Part shown: one piece after another, positions 51,017-60,501 of the stretch
How positions within the stretch are numbered: position 1 is the first letter of the stretch
Layout: each line of letters begins with the position of its first letter
NCBI GenBank assembly: GCA_050288105.1
Contig: JBNKDE010000016.1
Coordinates: forward strand, 21,300 to 85,299
Reading direction: 5' to 3'
DNA length: 64,000 nucleotides
Source of the DNA: JACNJF01 sp050288105
Lineage (GTDB): Bacteria; Pseudomonadota; Gammaproteobacteria; GCA-001735895
Notes under the pieces: generated by a model
What the model was told of the DNA's origin: nothing
The model's input: only the letters and a program-made list of their open reading frames with translations
The model's database searches: none
Made by a program: the position numbers and the translations under genes

Positions 51017-52108
51017 ATGAAACGTCGTGATGTACTCAAAACAGGCGTGGCAGCAGCATTAGGTACAGCTGGTGCTGTCGTTTCTGCCCCAGCAATTGCT
51101 AAAAACCGCATTGAAGTGAATATGGTATCAACCTGGCCGCGAGACTTTCCTGGTCTGGGTACAGGTGCTCAGCGGTTTGCTCAGCGTTTAGAAGCGATGT
51201 CAGATGGCCGCTTTAAAGTTAATTATTTTGCCGCTGGTGAGCGGGTCAAGGCATTCGATTCACTGGATGAGGTAGCTTCTGGTAATGCCCAGATGTACCA
51301 CGGCGCAGATTACTACTGGAAAGGTAAGCATCCAGGATGGGCTTATTTTACTGCGGTACCGTTTGGCTTGACCAACACTGAATTCAATGCCTGGTATCAT
51401 TTTGGTGGCGGTGCTGCTTTGCACGATGAGCTAGCTGGCGAATTCGGCATGAAGAATATTCCCTGCGGTAATACCGGTGTACAGATGGGTGGCTGGTTCC
51501 GCAAGGAAATGAACTCTGCTGATGATTTCAAAGGCCTGAAGATGCGTATGCCTGGACTGGGTGGTGACGTTCTAGCCAAGCTGGGTGCTTCCCCGGTATC
51601 CCTGCCTGGTGGACAAATCTACGAAAACCTGGTGTCCGGTGCAATCGATGCGACTGAGTGGGTGGGTCCCTGGAACGATAGCTTCATGAAGTTCTACGAA
51701 GCAGCCAAGTACTATTACTATCCAGGCTACCATGAGCCAGGCTCCATGTTGTCCTGTGGCATTAACAAGAAATTCTGGGATAGCCTGTCAAAAGCTGACC
51801 AGATGATGGTGAGTGCTGCTGCCGAGCAGGAAAACTCAATTATGATGTCTGAGTACAATGCCAAGAACGGTGAGTACCTGGCCAAGCTGGTCAACGAGCA
51901 GGGCGTTAAACTGCGTAAGTTCAGTGATGATACCTACGATAGTTTTGGTGAAGCTGCGGATGAAGTATTTGCTGAAGTTCGCGCGCATTCCAAGCTGGCT
52001 CAAAGAATCCACGACAGTTTCCTGAAGGCTCGTAGCGAAGTCGGTGGCTGGGCCAAGATTGCTGATGTGGAATACATTCGCCAACGTAATAGAGTGTTGG
52101 GACTGTAG
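51017..52108 (+). CDS. dctP: TRAP transporter solute-binding protein, 2-oxoacid type
   Basis: A 363-residue periplasmic binding protein. The Tat-like signal KRRDVLKTGVAAALG ends at VSAPAIA. The mature part has VNMVSTWPRDFPGLGTGAQRF, the GADYYWKGKHP segment, the substrate Arg in QMGGWFRKE, and ATEWVGPWND. These are hallmarks of TakP-like TRAP proteins, which bind 2-oxoacids such as pyruvate or lactate with a metal ion. Clear AGGAGA before the ATG; a TATAAT at 50981-50986 may be the -10. It is first of the TRAP operon. Confidence 0.92.
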   Translation: MKRRDVLKTGVAAALGTAGAVVSAPAIAKNRIEVNMVSTWPRDFPGLGTGAQRFAQRLEAMSDGRFKVNYFAAGERVKAFDSLDEVASGNAQMYHGADYYWKGKHPGWAYFTAVPFGLTNTEFNAWYHFGGGAALHDELAGEFGMKNIPCGNTGVQMGGWFRKEMNSADDFKGLKMRMPGLGGDVLAKLGASPVSLPGGQIYENLVSGAIDATEWVGPWNDSFMKFYEAAKYYYYPGYHEPGSMLSCGINKKFWDSLSKADQMMVSAAAEQENSIMMSEYNAKNGEYLAKLVNEQGVKLRKFSDDTYDSFGEAADEVFAEVRAHSKLAQRIHDSFLKARSEVGGWAKIADVEYIRQRNRVLGL

Positions 52109-52127
52109 TTAACGTTGAGGTTATTTT

Positions 52128-52152
52128 GAAACGGAGCCAACGGCTCCGTTTC
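52128..52152 (+). terminator. hairpin between dctP and dctQ
   Basis: GAAACGGAGCC (52128-52138) and GGCTCCGTTTC (52142-52152) form a perfect 11-bp stem with a 3-base loop, followed by AATTTATT. It sits inside the TRAP operon, where it may allow more DctP than membrane subunits by partial termination or 3'-end protection. Confidence 0.7.
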
Positions 52153-52189
52153 AATTTATTCGTGCGCAGTTTCCGGTTTCATCTGATCG

Positions 52190-53230
52190 ATGAGTAGACA
52201 CTTGAAGTATCATCACATTGCCCTTGCTGGTAAAACATTCGCTTACCTGATGGTAAGTTCTGTATTTCTCTATCTGTTAAATAACTATCTGGTGTACTGG
52301 CAGGATATGCCGGGCCCCTATCTTTTATTTAGTCATTTTGGCTGGATAGGAGATGAAGCCAATACGCTGGATGCTGAGCAACTGACGCAGGGATGGTGGC
52401 AGTTGATTGCCTATCTGGGCGTGTTCGCGCTGTTAATCGTTTATGTTTTCAGAAATCGTTCCAGAACTCTGTTGCAGGATGCTGATCGTTTTGAGCGACT
52501 CTCAACCTATCTGGTACGTGCGGCATTCTGGGCAGTATTATTGATCGGCCTGGTTGATGTGCTGATTTCTTTTCTACGAGTAGAGGAACTGCTGACTTCG
52601 TTTGTCAGCGATAGCCTGATTACTGAACTGGGGCGGCCGACCTACCGCGGTACCTATGTACATTATCCTCTGCTCATCCTGTCCTTTGTGATTGCGCTTT
52701 TTGTCCGCAACATCAGTTTCTCCTGGCTGTCATTAATGGTGGTTCTGGCGGAGTTTCTGATTGTTATTACACGCTTTGTGTTTTCTTATGAACAGGCATT
52801 TATGGGGGATCTGGTGCGTTTCTGGTATGCCTCGCTATTCCTGTTTGCCAGTGCCTATACGCTGGTACATGAAGGGCATGTTCGAGTGGATGTGCTGTAT
52901 GCCGGGTTTAGTGAAACAAAGAAAGCCTGGTCCAATATTACTGGATGCCTGTTGCTGGGGATCCCTCTATGCTGGGTTATTCTAATGCATGGTATGGGGG
53001 GTAAGGGCAATAGTATCAACAGTCCATTACTCAGTTTTGAGATTTCACAAAGCGGTTACGGTATGTATGTGAAATATATTATGGCGGCATTTCTGGTGGT
53101 TTTTTCAGTCACCATGATGATCCAGTTTGTGAGTTACCTGCTAAAAAGTATCGCAGTGCTGATCGATACCGACGCCGGTGTTGAAAACTCCAGGTCAGCT
53201 GTGGACGAGTCGGAGCCAATAGCGCAATGA
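52190..53230 (+). CDS. dctQ: TRAP transporter small permease subunit (DctQ), enlarged
   Basis: A 346-residue membrane protein; ordinary DctQ has about 170-200. The C-terminal half (about 160-340) is the DctQ domain: LLILSFVIALFVRNISFSWL, VVLAEFLIVITRFVFSYE, FLFASAYTLVHEGHVRVDVLYAGF (conserved) and the final helices. The first ~150 residues add about three further helices of unknown role. It is followed by dctM after 37 bases. No good ribosome site precedes the ATG, so an internal start is possible. Confidence 0.85.
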   Translation: MSRHLKYHHIALAGKTFAYLMVSSVFLYLLNNYLVYWQDMPGPYLLFSHFGWIGDEANTLDAEQLTQGWWQLIAYLGVFALLIVYVFRNRSRTLLQDADRFERLSTYLVRAAFWAVLLIGLVDVLISFLRVEELLTSFVSDSLITELGRPTYRGTYVHYPLLILSFVIALFVRNISFSWLSLMVVLAEFLIVITRFVFSYEQAFMGDLVRFWYASLFLFASAYTLVHEGHVRVDVLYAGFSETKKAWSNITGCLLLGIPLCWVILMHGMGGKGNSINSPLLSFEISQSGYGMYVKYIMAAFLVVFSVTMMIQFVSYLLKSIAVLIDTDAGVENSRSAVDESEPIAQ

Positions 53231-53267
53231 AGTTAGTTGAAAACGTGCGTAAGGCCTGGAGTTTTTA

Positions 53268-55928
53268 ATGGAAGTTTATTTTCTATTACTACTGATACTG
53301 TTGATGGTTGCCGCTTTATCGTCCGGCTTTCCGGTGGCTTTCGCGCTTCCGGGCTCTGCCATACTCGCTATCACTATTGCGGCAACCTGTGGTTATATTT
53401 TCGTTGGAGATGTTGATGCTTTCTTTTCCAATGGTGGGCCGAATCAGTGGCTTAGTGCGGGTGTTACTAATCTGCGCAGCCTTTACTGGGAGGTGGAACG
53501 CGATACCCTGATTGCTATCCCGCTGTTTGTTTTTATGGGTATCATGCTGCAACGCTCACGTATTGCCGAAGACCTGCTGGTGGCTATGGCACAGTTATTT
53601 GGCCCGGTGCCTGGTGGACTGGGTATCTCGGTGGTTTTTGTGGGTGCATTGCTGGCCGCTACCACGGGTATTGTCGGTGCAACGGTTATTGCGATGGGGC
53701 TTATTTCATTACCAGCCATGCTGCGCAATAACTACTCGAAGTCCCTGGCCTGCGGAACGATCTGTGCGTCGGGCACCCTGGGCCAGATTATCCCGCCTTC
53801 CATTGTATTGATCATACTGGCTGATCAGCTCTCAAGTGCAGCAGACCAGGCGAATACCGCACGTAAAGCAGACTTCAGGGAGATTACCGGCGAGTATTCA
53901 ATGCCTGGCGACTTTGATGTTGTTTCTGCAAGTGCCGGGGATATGTTCATGGGGGCCTTTATTCCTGGGTTAATCCTGGTTGCTCTGTACATGGCCTACA
54001 TCTTTATTTCTGCCATGCTGAAGCCAGAAAAGGCGCCTCCTGTTCCCTATGATGGTGAGTATGATCGGAAGTTCTTTCTCACGGTTCTGCTCTCACTGGT
54101 ACCCCCTTTACTGCTTATTTTTGTTGTGCTGGGGTCAATTATTCTGGGTGTGGCTACGGTGAATCAGGCCGGCGCAATTGGTGCCATTGGCGCATTGATC
54201 ATGGGCAGTTATCGCCTGTCCAAAGGGACCCGAACCCGCTACTACCCGGCGATTATGGCTGCTGTGTCTGTTATCGGTATCAGCCTGTTGTTGTCCAACT
54301 TTGACCTGAATATTAAGAATGTCAAAAACGATGCTGACCAGATGGCGATTTATCTCGCCATCGTGCTGGTACTGGTACTGGTGTACGCCGTGGGCTGGGC
54401 AATTATCAGGGCATACCGCACTGATAACATCCTGACCGAGGTAATGGTCGAAACCGCAAAGACTACCTCAATGGTTTTTATCATTCTGCTTGGCGCCGCC
54501 ATGCTCACTTCGGCATTTCGTGCTTTTGGTGGCGAAGAGCTGGTGAAACATTATCTGACCAGTTTACCGGGTGGTTTCTGGGTCCAGTTTTTTGTGGTTA
54601 TGCTGGTTATTTTTGTGCTTGGTTTTTTCCTCGATTTTATCGAAATAGCTGTAGTTGTGGTGCCGATTGTCGCGCCAATTTTACTGGCCAATCCTGAGGC
54701 GAATGTGACCGCAGTCTGGCTGGGCGTGATGATTGGTTTGAATATTCAAACCTCGTTTTTAACCCCGCCATTTGGTTTCGCATTATTTTACCTGCGTGGT
54801 GTTGCGCCTGAATCGGTGAAAACACTACAGATCTATAAAGGTGCGATTGCCTTTATTACCTTACAGATTGTTGGCCTGGTGATTGCAGGTGCTTTTCCAT
54901 CACTGATTAATTATCTGCCGAACAGGACTTATCTGACTTCGGAAACTGCGCCGCCGCCGAATAACCCAAGAATTCAACTCTGTCTTGAAGATATGCTGTT
55001 TGAGGAGTATTCAGCGAATCAGTCATTGATAGAAAACTCACTCAAAGAGATTAAAAAGGTATCTGTCGATTTTCTGCCAGACAATTACCAGCAAAACCTG
55101 AATGAGAGTTATCGCTCCATGTCTCAGGTTTTTGTAGCAGTCAATGCTGTAAAAGAGGCGTCGTCAACGTTGGCGGATTTTTCCGTTGAATATGCGGCTA
55201 TACATCATGCTACTAGAGACCTTGAGTCAATGGTGCGCAAGAACCGGAAACTTATTGAGAATAATAATGAGGATATCAGTCGCATCAAATTCACTGAAAA
55301 ACCGGATCAGCAGGCTATCGATAAACTAACCGCCAAAAATGAGCAACTGGAAGCTCAGAATAAAGAGTTGCTGGCTCAGATTCCTGCCAACTGGCAGGAA
55401 AACCGGGATGAATTTCTTAAACTCAGCAAGGCAGACAAGATTGCGCGTAATAAGTATCGCAGACTGGTTGATGACAGTTATCAGGTGGTGCTGGATACTC
55501 GTTTAATGCTGAACGCAGTTGATGAGTTAGTTGCGCTGAAGCCGACGATTGAAGGCTTGCATCAGGTGATTCGAGAAGATGATGTTGAAACCGCTATGGA
55601 TAAGATAAAGAGCGTAGAGAATGCGCTGTCTGATATCAAGAATGCAAGCAAGATAAAGTCTCCTGTCTCTAAAGCACGCCGTGCGCTTAAAGCGGATGGG
55701 GATAGAGATAAAGCGGCGGGAGAACTGGTTAAGGCAATCGAGCTTCTGGATCAGGAAATTGAGTGGCGCCAACGGGGCCAGCAAATGCTGTTACCACAGC
55801 TTTCTAAATTTGACGCAGTGATAAAAAACAATATTGGCCTGAGATTGCAGCCTAAGCTATCGGTTGACCAGGCAGAATCTCTGGCAAGCTGCCTGGCGCA
55901 TCATAAGGATATTTCACTAAACTTCTAA
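53268..55928 (+). CDS. dctM: TRAP transporter large permease subunit (DctM) with a C-terminal coiled-coil tail
   Basis: An 886-residue protein; ordinary DctM has about 430. Residues ~1-560 hold the DctM channel, with GGLGISVVFVGALLAATTGIVGATVIAMG, CASGTLGQIIPPSIVLI and SFLTPPFGFALFYLRG as signatures, and a loop/helix insert in the middle. After about residue 575 a soluble ~300-residue region follows, rich in charged heptads (VRKNRKLIENNNEDISRIK, KLTAKNEQLEAQNKELLAQI), likely coiled-coil. GGAG lies 6 bases before the ATG. The tail is unknown; the stop is clean and the frame shows no break. Confidence 0.87.
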   Translation: MEVYFLLLLILLMVAALSSGFPVAFALPGSAILAITIAATCGYIFVGDVDAFFSNGGPNQWLSAGVTNLRSLYWEVERDTLIAIPLFVFMGIMLQRSRIAEDLLVAMAQLFGPVPGGLGISVVFVGALLAATTGIVGATVIAMGLISLPAMLRNNYSKSLACGTICASGTLGQIIPPSIVLIILADQLSSAADQANTARKADFREITGEYSMPGDFDVVSASAGDMFMGAFIPGLILVALYMAYIFISAMLKPEKAPPVPYDGEYDRKFFLTVLLSLVPPLLLIFVVLGSIILGVATVNQAGAIGAIGALIMGSYRLSKGTRTRYYPAIMAAVSVIGISLLLSNFDLNIKNVKNDADQMAIYLAIVLVLVLVYAVGWAIIRAYRTDNILTEVMVETAKTTSMVFIILLGAAMLTSAFRAFGGEELVKHYLTSLPGGFWVQFFVVMLVIFVLGFFLDFIEIAVVVVPIVAPILLANPEANVTAVWLGVMIGLNIQTSFLTPPFGFALFYLRGVAPESVKTLQIYKGAIAFITLQIVGLVIAGAFPSLINYLPNRTYLTSETAPPPNNPRIQLCLEDMLFEEYSANQSLIENSLKEIKKVSVDFLPDNYQQNLNESYRSMSQVFVAVNAVKEASSTLADFSVEYAAIHHATRDLESMVRKNRKLIENNNEDISRIKFTEKPDQQAIDKLTAKNEQLEAQNKELLAQIPANWQENRDEFLKLSKADKIARNKYRRLVDDSYQVVLDTRLMLNAVDELVALKPTIEGLHQVIREDDVETAMDKIKSVENALSDIKNASKIKSPVSKARRALKADGDRDKAAGELVKAIELLDQEIEWRQRGQQMLLPQLSKFDAVIKNNIGLRLQPKLSVDQAESLASCLAHHKDISLNF

Positions 55929-55989
55929 TGGTTATTCTGAGCGTTATTTAATTTACGTTAGGTGCAGGCGTTATTCATCGGCATTTGTG

Positions 55990-56018
55990 CTGACATCACC
56001 TGTCAGAGTCGTTATAGT
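55990..56018 (+). promoter_or_regulatory. sigma-70 promoter
   Basis: CTGACA (55990-55995) and TATAGT (56013-56018) are separated by exactly 17 bases, each matching consensus at five of six positions. It lies 33 bases upstream of the gene at 56051. Confidence 0.7.
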
Positions 56019-56050
56019 GCCCGCCCGTTTGTAAATTTGTCGTTATATTC

Positions 56051-56695
56051 ATGAAGCTTGCTCTCATTATCGTCAGTGCTGTTTCCCTGTTAACCATCGC
56101 GTTGTTCTATCTGACCAGCAAACCTGAACCACAGCAGGTTGAATTGCCCTGGCAGGTGACGGTGCATGATCCTATGCATAGTGAAATTTTTGGTGTAGTG
56201 CTGAATCAAACGACACTCGAACAGGCACGCACACGTTTTGGACAGCTGGATGGGATTGCCCTGTATCGAAAAAAAGCTGGCGTGTTCAGCCTGGAAGCGT
56301 ATTTCGGCAAGGTAACCATTGGGCCCTTCGGGGCGCGCATGATCGCGACCCTGGATGCCTCGCAACAGGAGCTGGAGCAAATGCTGGAATCAACGGTTAA
56401 GCGCGTACCCATTGAAGAGGGTGGCTTTAAATGGACCCTGAGTCAGGCAAAACAGCAGGAACAGGGTGTGCGTAAAATCAAATCGCTAACCTTTATGCCT
56501 TCCTACCGCGGCATGGACCAGAATTATATTCGTTCACGTTTTGGTGAGCCCGCCCGACGCGAAGTGGTGGATGAAACGACCGAGCTCTGGTTTTATCCCG
56601 AACCTGGCGTCAGAATTCTTGTCGATAATGAAGGTAACGAGATGTTTGAATATCTCGCCCCTACCGATTTCAAATTATCTTATGGAGTGAATTGA
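56051..56695 (+). CDS. conserved hypothetical single-pass envelope protein
   Basis: A 214-residue protein that was not recognised. An N-terminal hydrophobic segment (about 3-23) is either a signal or an anchor. The rest is soluble and resembles a repeated small fold: FGVVLNQTTLEQARTRFGQLDG in the first half and SYRGMDQNYIRSRFGEPARREV in the second, both of the type 'hydrophobic turn, RFG, E/Q'. Such RFGxP repeats occur in SmpA/BamE-like domains (weak resemblance). It overlaps the CoA-binding gene (TGATG) and has a good promoter. Confidence 0.7.
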   Translation: MKLALIIVSAVSLLTIALFYLTSKPEPQQVELPWQVTVHDPMHSEIFGVVLNQTTLEQARTRFGQLDGIALYRKKAGVFSLEAYFGKVTIGPFGARMIATLDASQQELEQMLESTVKRVPIEEGGFKWTLSQAKQQEQGVRKIKSLTFMPSYRGMDQNYIRSRFGEPARREVVDETTELWFYPEPGVRILVDNEGNEMFEYLAPTDFKLSYGVN

Positions 56696-57060
56696 TGCCG
56701 ATGAATGTTGCTATTATTGGTGCCAGCCATAAACCTCAGCGCTATGCCTATATGGCGCAGGAGATGCTTATGCAGCATCAGCATACGGTTTTTCCAGTTT
56801 CTGGTAATGGTCGTGAGATTCTTGGTGTGCCGGGGTATCAATCCATCGCTGATATAGCGCAGCCGATAGATACCATTACCCTGTACTTAAATCCGCAGCG
56901 GCATCAGGCAATCAAGTTAGAGGTGTTAAAGGCCAGGCCAAGACGAATCATCTTTAACCCGGGCACGGAATCAGAAGAGTTAATGGATGAATATCAGCAA
57001 CACGGAATTGAAACACTGGAAGCCTGCACACTGGTTATGCTGCGTACCAGGCAGTTTTAA
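56695..57060 (+). CDS. CoA-binding-domain protein (YccU-like)
   Basis: A 121-residue Rossmann-type CoA-binding protein. AIIGASHKPQRYAYMAQEML is the nucleotide loop, then FPVSGNGREILGVPGYQSI, TLYLNPQRHQ and IIFNPGTESEEL. Stand-alone YccU-like proteins bind CoA, role unknown. The ATG at 56695 overlaps the previous stop; the TTG one codon earlier is less likely. Confidence 0.88.
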   Translation: MPMNVAIIGASHKPQRYAYMAQEMLMQHQHTVFPVSGNGREILGVPGYQSIADIAQPIDTITLYLNPQRHQAIKLEVLKARPRRIIFNPGTESEELMDEYQQHGIETLEACTLVMLRTRQF

Positions 57061-57091
57061 AAGGGCTAACTGGGTTGCTGTGGTTGCCAGG

Positions 57092-57901
57092 TTATTCTCT
57101 GCAGTCAGTAGGGATGAGCTGGCTGGTTTTACCTGTTACATAGTACGCGATCAGACCTACCCACTCGTGGCTAGCCTCAACCAGATCTGAAGCATGATTG
57201 GCAAGTTGTAACTTAGGAGAGAACAGGCGGTCAGGTAATGAGTTATGATCCACAGGATAGGGAATGACGGGCCAATGCTGCTGACAGAATATGCCAACCG
57301 CGCGCGGCAGGTGGTAGGCGGACGTGATCAGAATCCAGTTTTCCTGTGCTGATGGTTGCACCAGTTGCTTGCTCAGCAGCGCATTTTCGTAAGTGTTTCT
57401 GGCTCTGTTTTCAAGTATAAGTCGGTTTTCCTGTATCCCTGAATCAAGCAGGTATTGTCTGACCTGGTCGGCTTCTGTTGCTAAACCAGAGCGCATGCTG
57501 GCATTACCTCCGGTAAATACCATGCGTGCATCCGGGTACTTTTTTGCCAGCAGGATAAACTGGCTGAGCCTTTCATGAGTGTTGTAGGTTTCCAGTTGTT
57601 GCCAGTATTCACTGAGTGATGGATTGATTGAACCCCCTAACACGATAATGCCATCAACCGATTCCGGTAATCTGGGCGGGGTAGGGAAGCGTGTTTCCAG
57701 TGGATAAAAAAGCCACTCTCCAACCGGCAGCACAGCAATGATCCAGCTGATTACCATGAGTGATAAAAGGAGTTTTTGGGCAAACCCTCTGAAACGGGTA
57801 AAAAGGAGCAAAATCCCTGCGCTTAACAGGAGCAGGTACAGGGTGTCGGGCGCCAGGAAGAGCCAGAAAATCTTGGAGGTGTAAAAAAATAAATCTTGCA
57901 T
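57092..57901 (-). CDS. YdcF/ElyC-family membrane protein (DUF218)
   Basis: A 269-residue protein with two N-terminal membrane helices (about 12-34 and 40-62) and a DUF218 domain (about 80-250): DGIIVLGGSI, RMVFTGGNASM, TYENALLSKQL and WILITSAYHLPRAVGIF. In relatives such as ElyC this domain acts in envelope polysaccharide or lipid-carrier metabolism. It faces the CoA-binding gene tail to tail and has no operon partner here. Confidence 0.88.
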   Translation of the reverse strand: MQDLFFYTSKIFWLFLAPDTLYLLLLSAGILLLFTRFRGFAQKLLLSLMVISWIIAVLPVGEWLFYPLETRFPTPPRLPESVDGIIVLGGSINPSLSEYWQQLETYNTHERLSQFILLAKKYPDARMVFTGGNASMRSGLATEADQVRQYLLDSGIQENRLILENRARNTYENALLSKQLVQPSAQENWILITSAYHLPRAVGIFCQQHWPVIPYPVDHNSLPDRLFSPKLQLANHASDLVEASHEWVGLIAYYVTGKTSQLIPTDCRE

Positions 57902-58275
57902 GAACTGTGTGACTATCCCGGGTGCCTAAAGCACGACAATGGTGGAGATTCTGCTATAAATTTTGAAGGCCATGTGCAGAATGCGCAAGCACTGAGGTCC
58001 CGCTTATTTTCCCAGCGATACCCGCTTTGCAAATGCGTGCCTGAGGTCGCTAAGGATTAAGTTGAATTATTTCTCTTAAGCCTTTGAATTTCCTATATTT
58101 ATGGTAGTATCAGTTTTTAGGGATAGTTATTGTAATCTAATCTACCGTTTTTTGGGTGAGACAGTCCTTGTATTGAAATTATTTCTTTATTACAGGCGCT
58201 CCGAGTTTTCTAGATGGGCTGAAATAGAGAACTGTTATTAATCTATGCATGTTATTGAATTAGGTGGGTTTTTTA
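57902..58275. other. 374-base intergenic region between divergent genes
   Basis: No gene is seen. The region holds the upstream side of both neighbours. It is AT-rich from about 58060, with TTGAAT at 58084 and TAGTAT nearby as weak promoter parts, but the spacing is short. No repeat was noticed. Confidence 0.5.
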
Positions 58276-60165
58276 GTGCCGATAGAACGGATCAATCGAT
58301 ATAAAAAAACGACTTCGCTGGCGTTTGACAACCAGCAGGTAGAAGACTCCTATCAAAAGTTTCAGCTCAATCGTGGCCGCAGCTCGGGCATCTTTGCGCT
58401 TACCACCCTGTTCTTCATATGCGTGAGTTTTGCGCTTCTTGAATATTGGGTACTTGGGGTGAGTTCTCTGGTACCTATGTATTTATATCTTCTGGTTGCG
58501 CTGATCGCTGGCGCGACAGCAGCTTTCTCAGTTGTCAATAAAACAAAATCAGCGCTCAAGATGAGGGTGTTGATTCCGGGTACCCTGTCCTTTCTGGTGT
58601 TACTCTCAGCGGTGTTTTTACAGCAGTACCGAATTTATCATGCCATCGAGATCAGTCTGCTGTTGATCTGGATGGGCGGCTCGAGCGCATTAAACTTCAG
58701 AGAAACTGCTGCGCTTGCCGTTGCGTCATCCGTAACTTTTAGCGCCATGGCGTTCTTTTTTGGGGCTACAGAACTTAAGTTTACCGGCCTGGTTCTGCTG
58801 GAGATCGCGGCAATTGCGCTGACGGTTTACCTGTCCTACCTGATGGAGCGATATCGTCGAATGATTTATCTCACCAACGATATATTACTAAACGCCTATG
58901 ATCGGCAGGAAAGCTGGGCCTACACGCTGATCGACCTGGATATGGCGCTTAGTGGAATCCGTGATTTCAAGGAAATGATTAACCGATTACTAGAGTATAT
59001 CAAGGCCGTCATTGAATTTGATTCTTATGTCTACACTGCACTGGAAGGTAAGGGGCCAAAGCCTGCTCCAGATAAGGTAGATGGAACCCTGTTTGAAATG
59101 GAGGATAGTACGGTCTGGTCTGAGGACTTGCTCACCAAGCTGTCGCAGACCCGTCAGGCAGATACCAGTGCACAGTTTGACATTAAAAAAGGATTTTTAG
59201 GCAGGGAGAGGCAGGAATTTCAGCATTTTAGAATGGATATCCCTGTTTTTAACGATTCGAATATGGTCGGCGTTATCAGTCTGCGCAGAAAGTCTGATTC
59301 GTTTGATGATCTTGATATGACAGCCAGCGTGAGCCTGACGACTCAGGCCATGATGATTTATAAACGTACCAGTATGTCGATGGCCTCGCAGATGTCCAGC
59401 GGGCTTGCGCAACAGTCACTTGCTAATGCTGATCAGAAGGTAGTTAAACAACCGCCACCTGCACCAATAGAAGAGAAAGTAGTTTCTGTTGCCGCTAAAG
59501 CTAGATTGCATCATGACTCTGAACCCTCCGGACCAATTTCATCTCTGGACCTGGAAATCACAGGCGAAGTCACGCCAGTGGAAACAAAAAATGGTAACGC
59601 GGGTAACGCCCGTGAGCGTGACGAAACGGTCATACCGAAGGCTGTGATAGAAAAAATTCAGGCTGAAACCGAAACCGCTAAGAAGACGATTACCCTGCTT
59701 AGTCGAGAGAATGCGGATCAGATAGCGGTTGATCGCTATCGAACAGCTGCGGTTGAAGGCGAGCCTTTATCCATTTTACTGTTCGAAGTCGATGGGCTGT
59801 CAGCGATCAGGGAAAAAGACGGTGACCAGGTCGCCTACAAGGTTTTTGCCGGCATCGTTAAGCATATCTTTTCCAGGATTGATAAGGAGCGGGATGTGTT
59901 AGGTCGTTATGGTAAGAACGGCCTGAGCGTGTTGCTGCCGCGGGTGGATATGAATGCGGCAGAAAAATTTGCAGAATCGATTCGTCAGTTTGCTGAGTCT
60001 ACTCGATTTAAAACGGTGTATGGCGAACGCAGCGCTACGGTGAGCGTTGGCGTGGCTGCCATTACCGATGAAACCGGGAATTATGATTCCATGGTCAAGC
60101 GAGCAGATATGGCGCTGTTCGTGGCAAAGAAAAACGGACGTAATTGCGTTAAGGTTCGTCTCTAA
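58276..60165 (+). CDS. membrane protein with GAF-like region and degenerate GGDEF domain
   Basis: A 629-residue protein. About six membrane helices (roughly 30-195) precede a GAF-like region (about 210-370, ISLRRKSDSFDDLDMTASVS), a Pro/charged linker (about 385-460) and a GGDEF-fold domain (about 480-625, LSILLFEVDGLSAIREKDG to ADMALFVAKKNGRN). The active loop reads GRYGKNGLSVLL instead of RxGGDEF, so cyclase activity is not expected. Such domains can bind ligands or partners. The GTG at 58276 lies behind AGGTGG; the GTG at 58264 is less likely. A Rieske gene starts directly after its stop. Confidence 0.85.
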   Translation: MPIERINRYKKTTSLAFDNQQVEDSYQKFQLNRGRSSGIFALTTLFFICVSFALLEYWVLGVSSLVPMYLYLLVALIAGATAAFSVVNKTKSALKMRVLIPGTLSFLVLLSAVFLQQYRIYHAIEISLLLIWMGGSSALNFRETAALAVASSVTFSAMAFFFGATELKFTGLVLLEIAAIALTVYLSYLMERYRRMIYLTNDILLNAYDRQESWAYTLIDLDMALSGIRDFKEMINRLLEYIKAVIEFDSYVYTALEGKGPKPAPDKVDGTLFEMEDSTVWSEDLLTKLSQTRQADTSAQFDIKKGFLGRERQEFQHFRMDIPVFNDSNMVGVISLRRKSDSFDDLDMTASVSLTTQAMMIYKRTSMSMASQMSSGLAQQSLANADQKVVKQPPPAPIEEKVVSVAAKARLHHDSEPSGPISSLDLEITGEVTPVETKNGNAGNARERDETVIPKAVIEKIQAETETAKKTITLLSRENADQIAVDRYRTAAVEGEPLSILLFEVDGLSAIREKDGDQVAYKVFAGIVKHIFSRIDKERDVLGRYGKNGLSVLLPRVDMNAAEKFAESIRQFAESTRFKTVYGERSATVSVGVAAITDETGNYDSMVKRADMALFVAKKNGRNCVKVRL

Positions 60166-60474
60166 ATGGCCCTTGTGGCATTAGGTGAGATTGCTAAGCT
60201 CAAACGTTACGAAGTGCAGTGCCTAAGTCATCAGGAATACCAGTTCGCTCTAATTTACCGCAACGCGCAGTTTTTTCTGCTGGATAACCTGTGTCCACAT
60301 AAGGCAGCCGCGTTATGTGAGGGGGATCTGAGAGGGGAAACGATTTCCTGCCCCTGGCACCAGGCGCTTTTTGATATACATAGCGGTCGAGGGCTCTCCC
60401 CATTGGCAGGAGATGGCGTTCGTGCCTATCAGGTTTCTGAGCTAGATGGACAATTGATGGTAGAATTACCCTGA
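60166..60474 (+). CDS. Rieske [2Fe-2S] protein
   Basis: A 102-residue Rieske ferredoxin. The cluster ligands are in CPHKAAALCEG and CPWHQALFD (the C-x-H ... C-xx-H pattern). No membrane helix or oxygenase partner is present; it resembles small NirD-type or ferredoxin components. Its ATG follows the previous stop without any gap (TAAATG), so it is translationally coupled to the degenerate GGDEF protein. The electron partner is unknown. Confidence 0.92.
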   Translation: MALVALGEIAKLKRYEVQCLSHQEYQFALIYRNAQFFLLDNLCPHKAAALCEGDLRGETISCPWHQALFDIHSGRGLSPLAGDGVRAYQVSELDGQLMVELP

Positions 60475-60501
60475 TCCCGCTAACAGCAGTTACCTTTCTC
60501 C

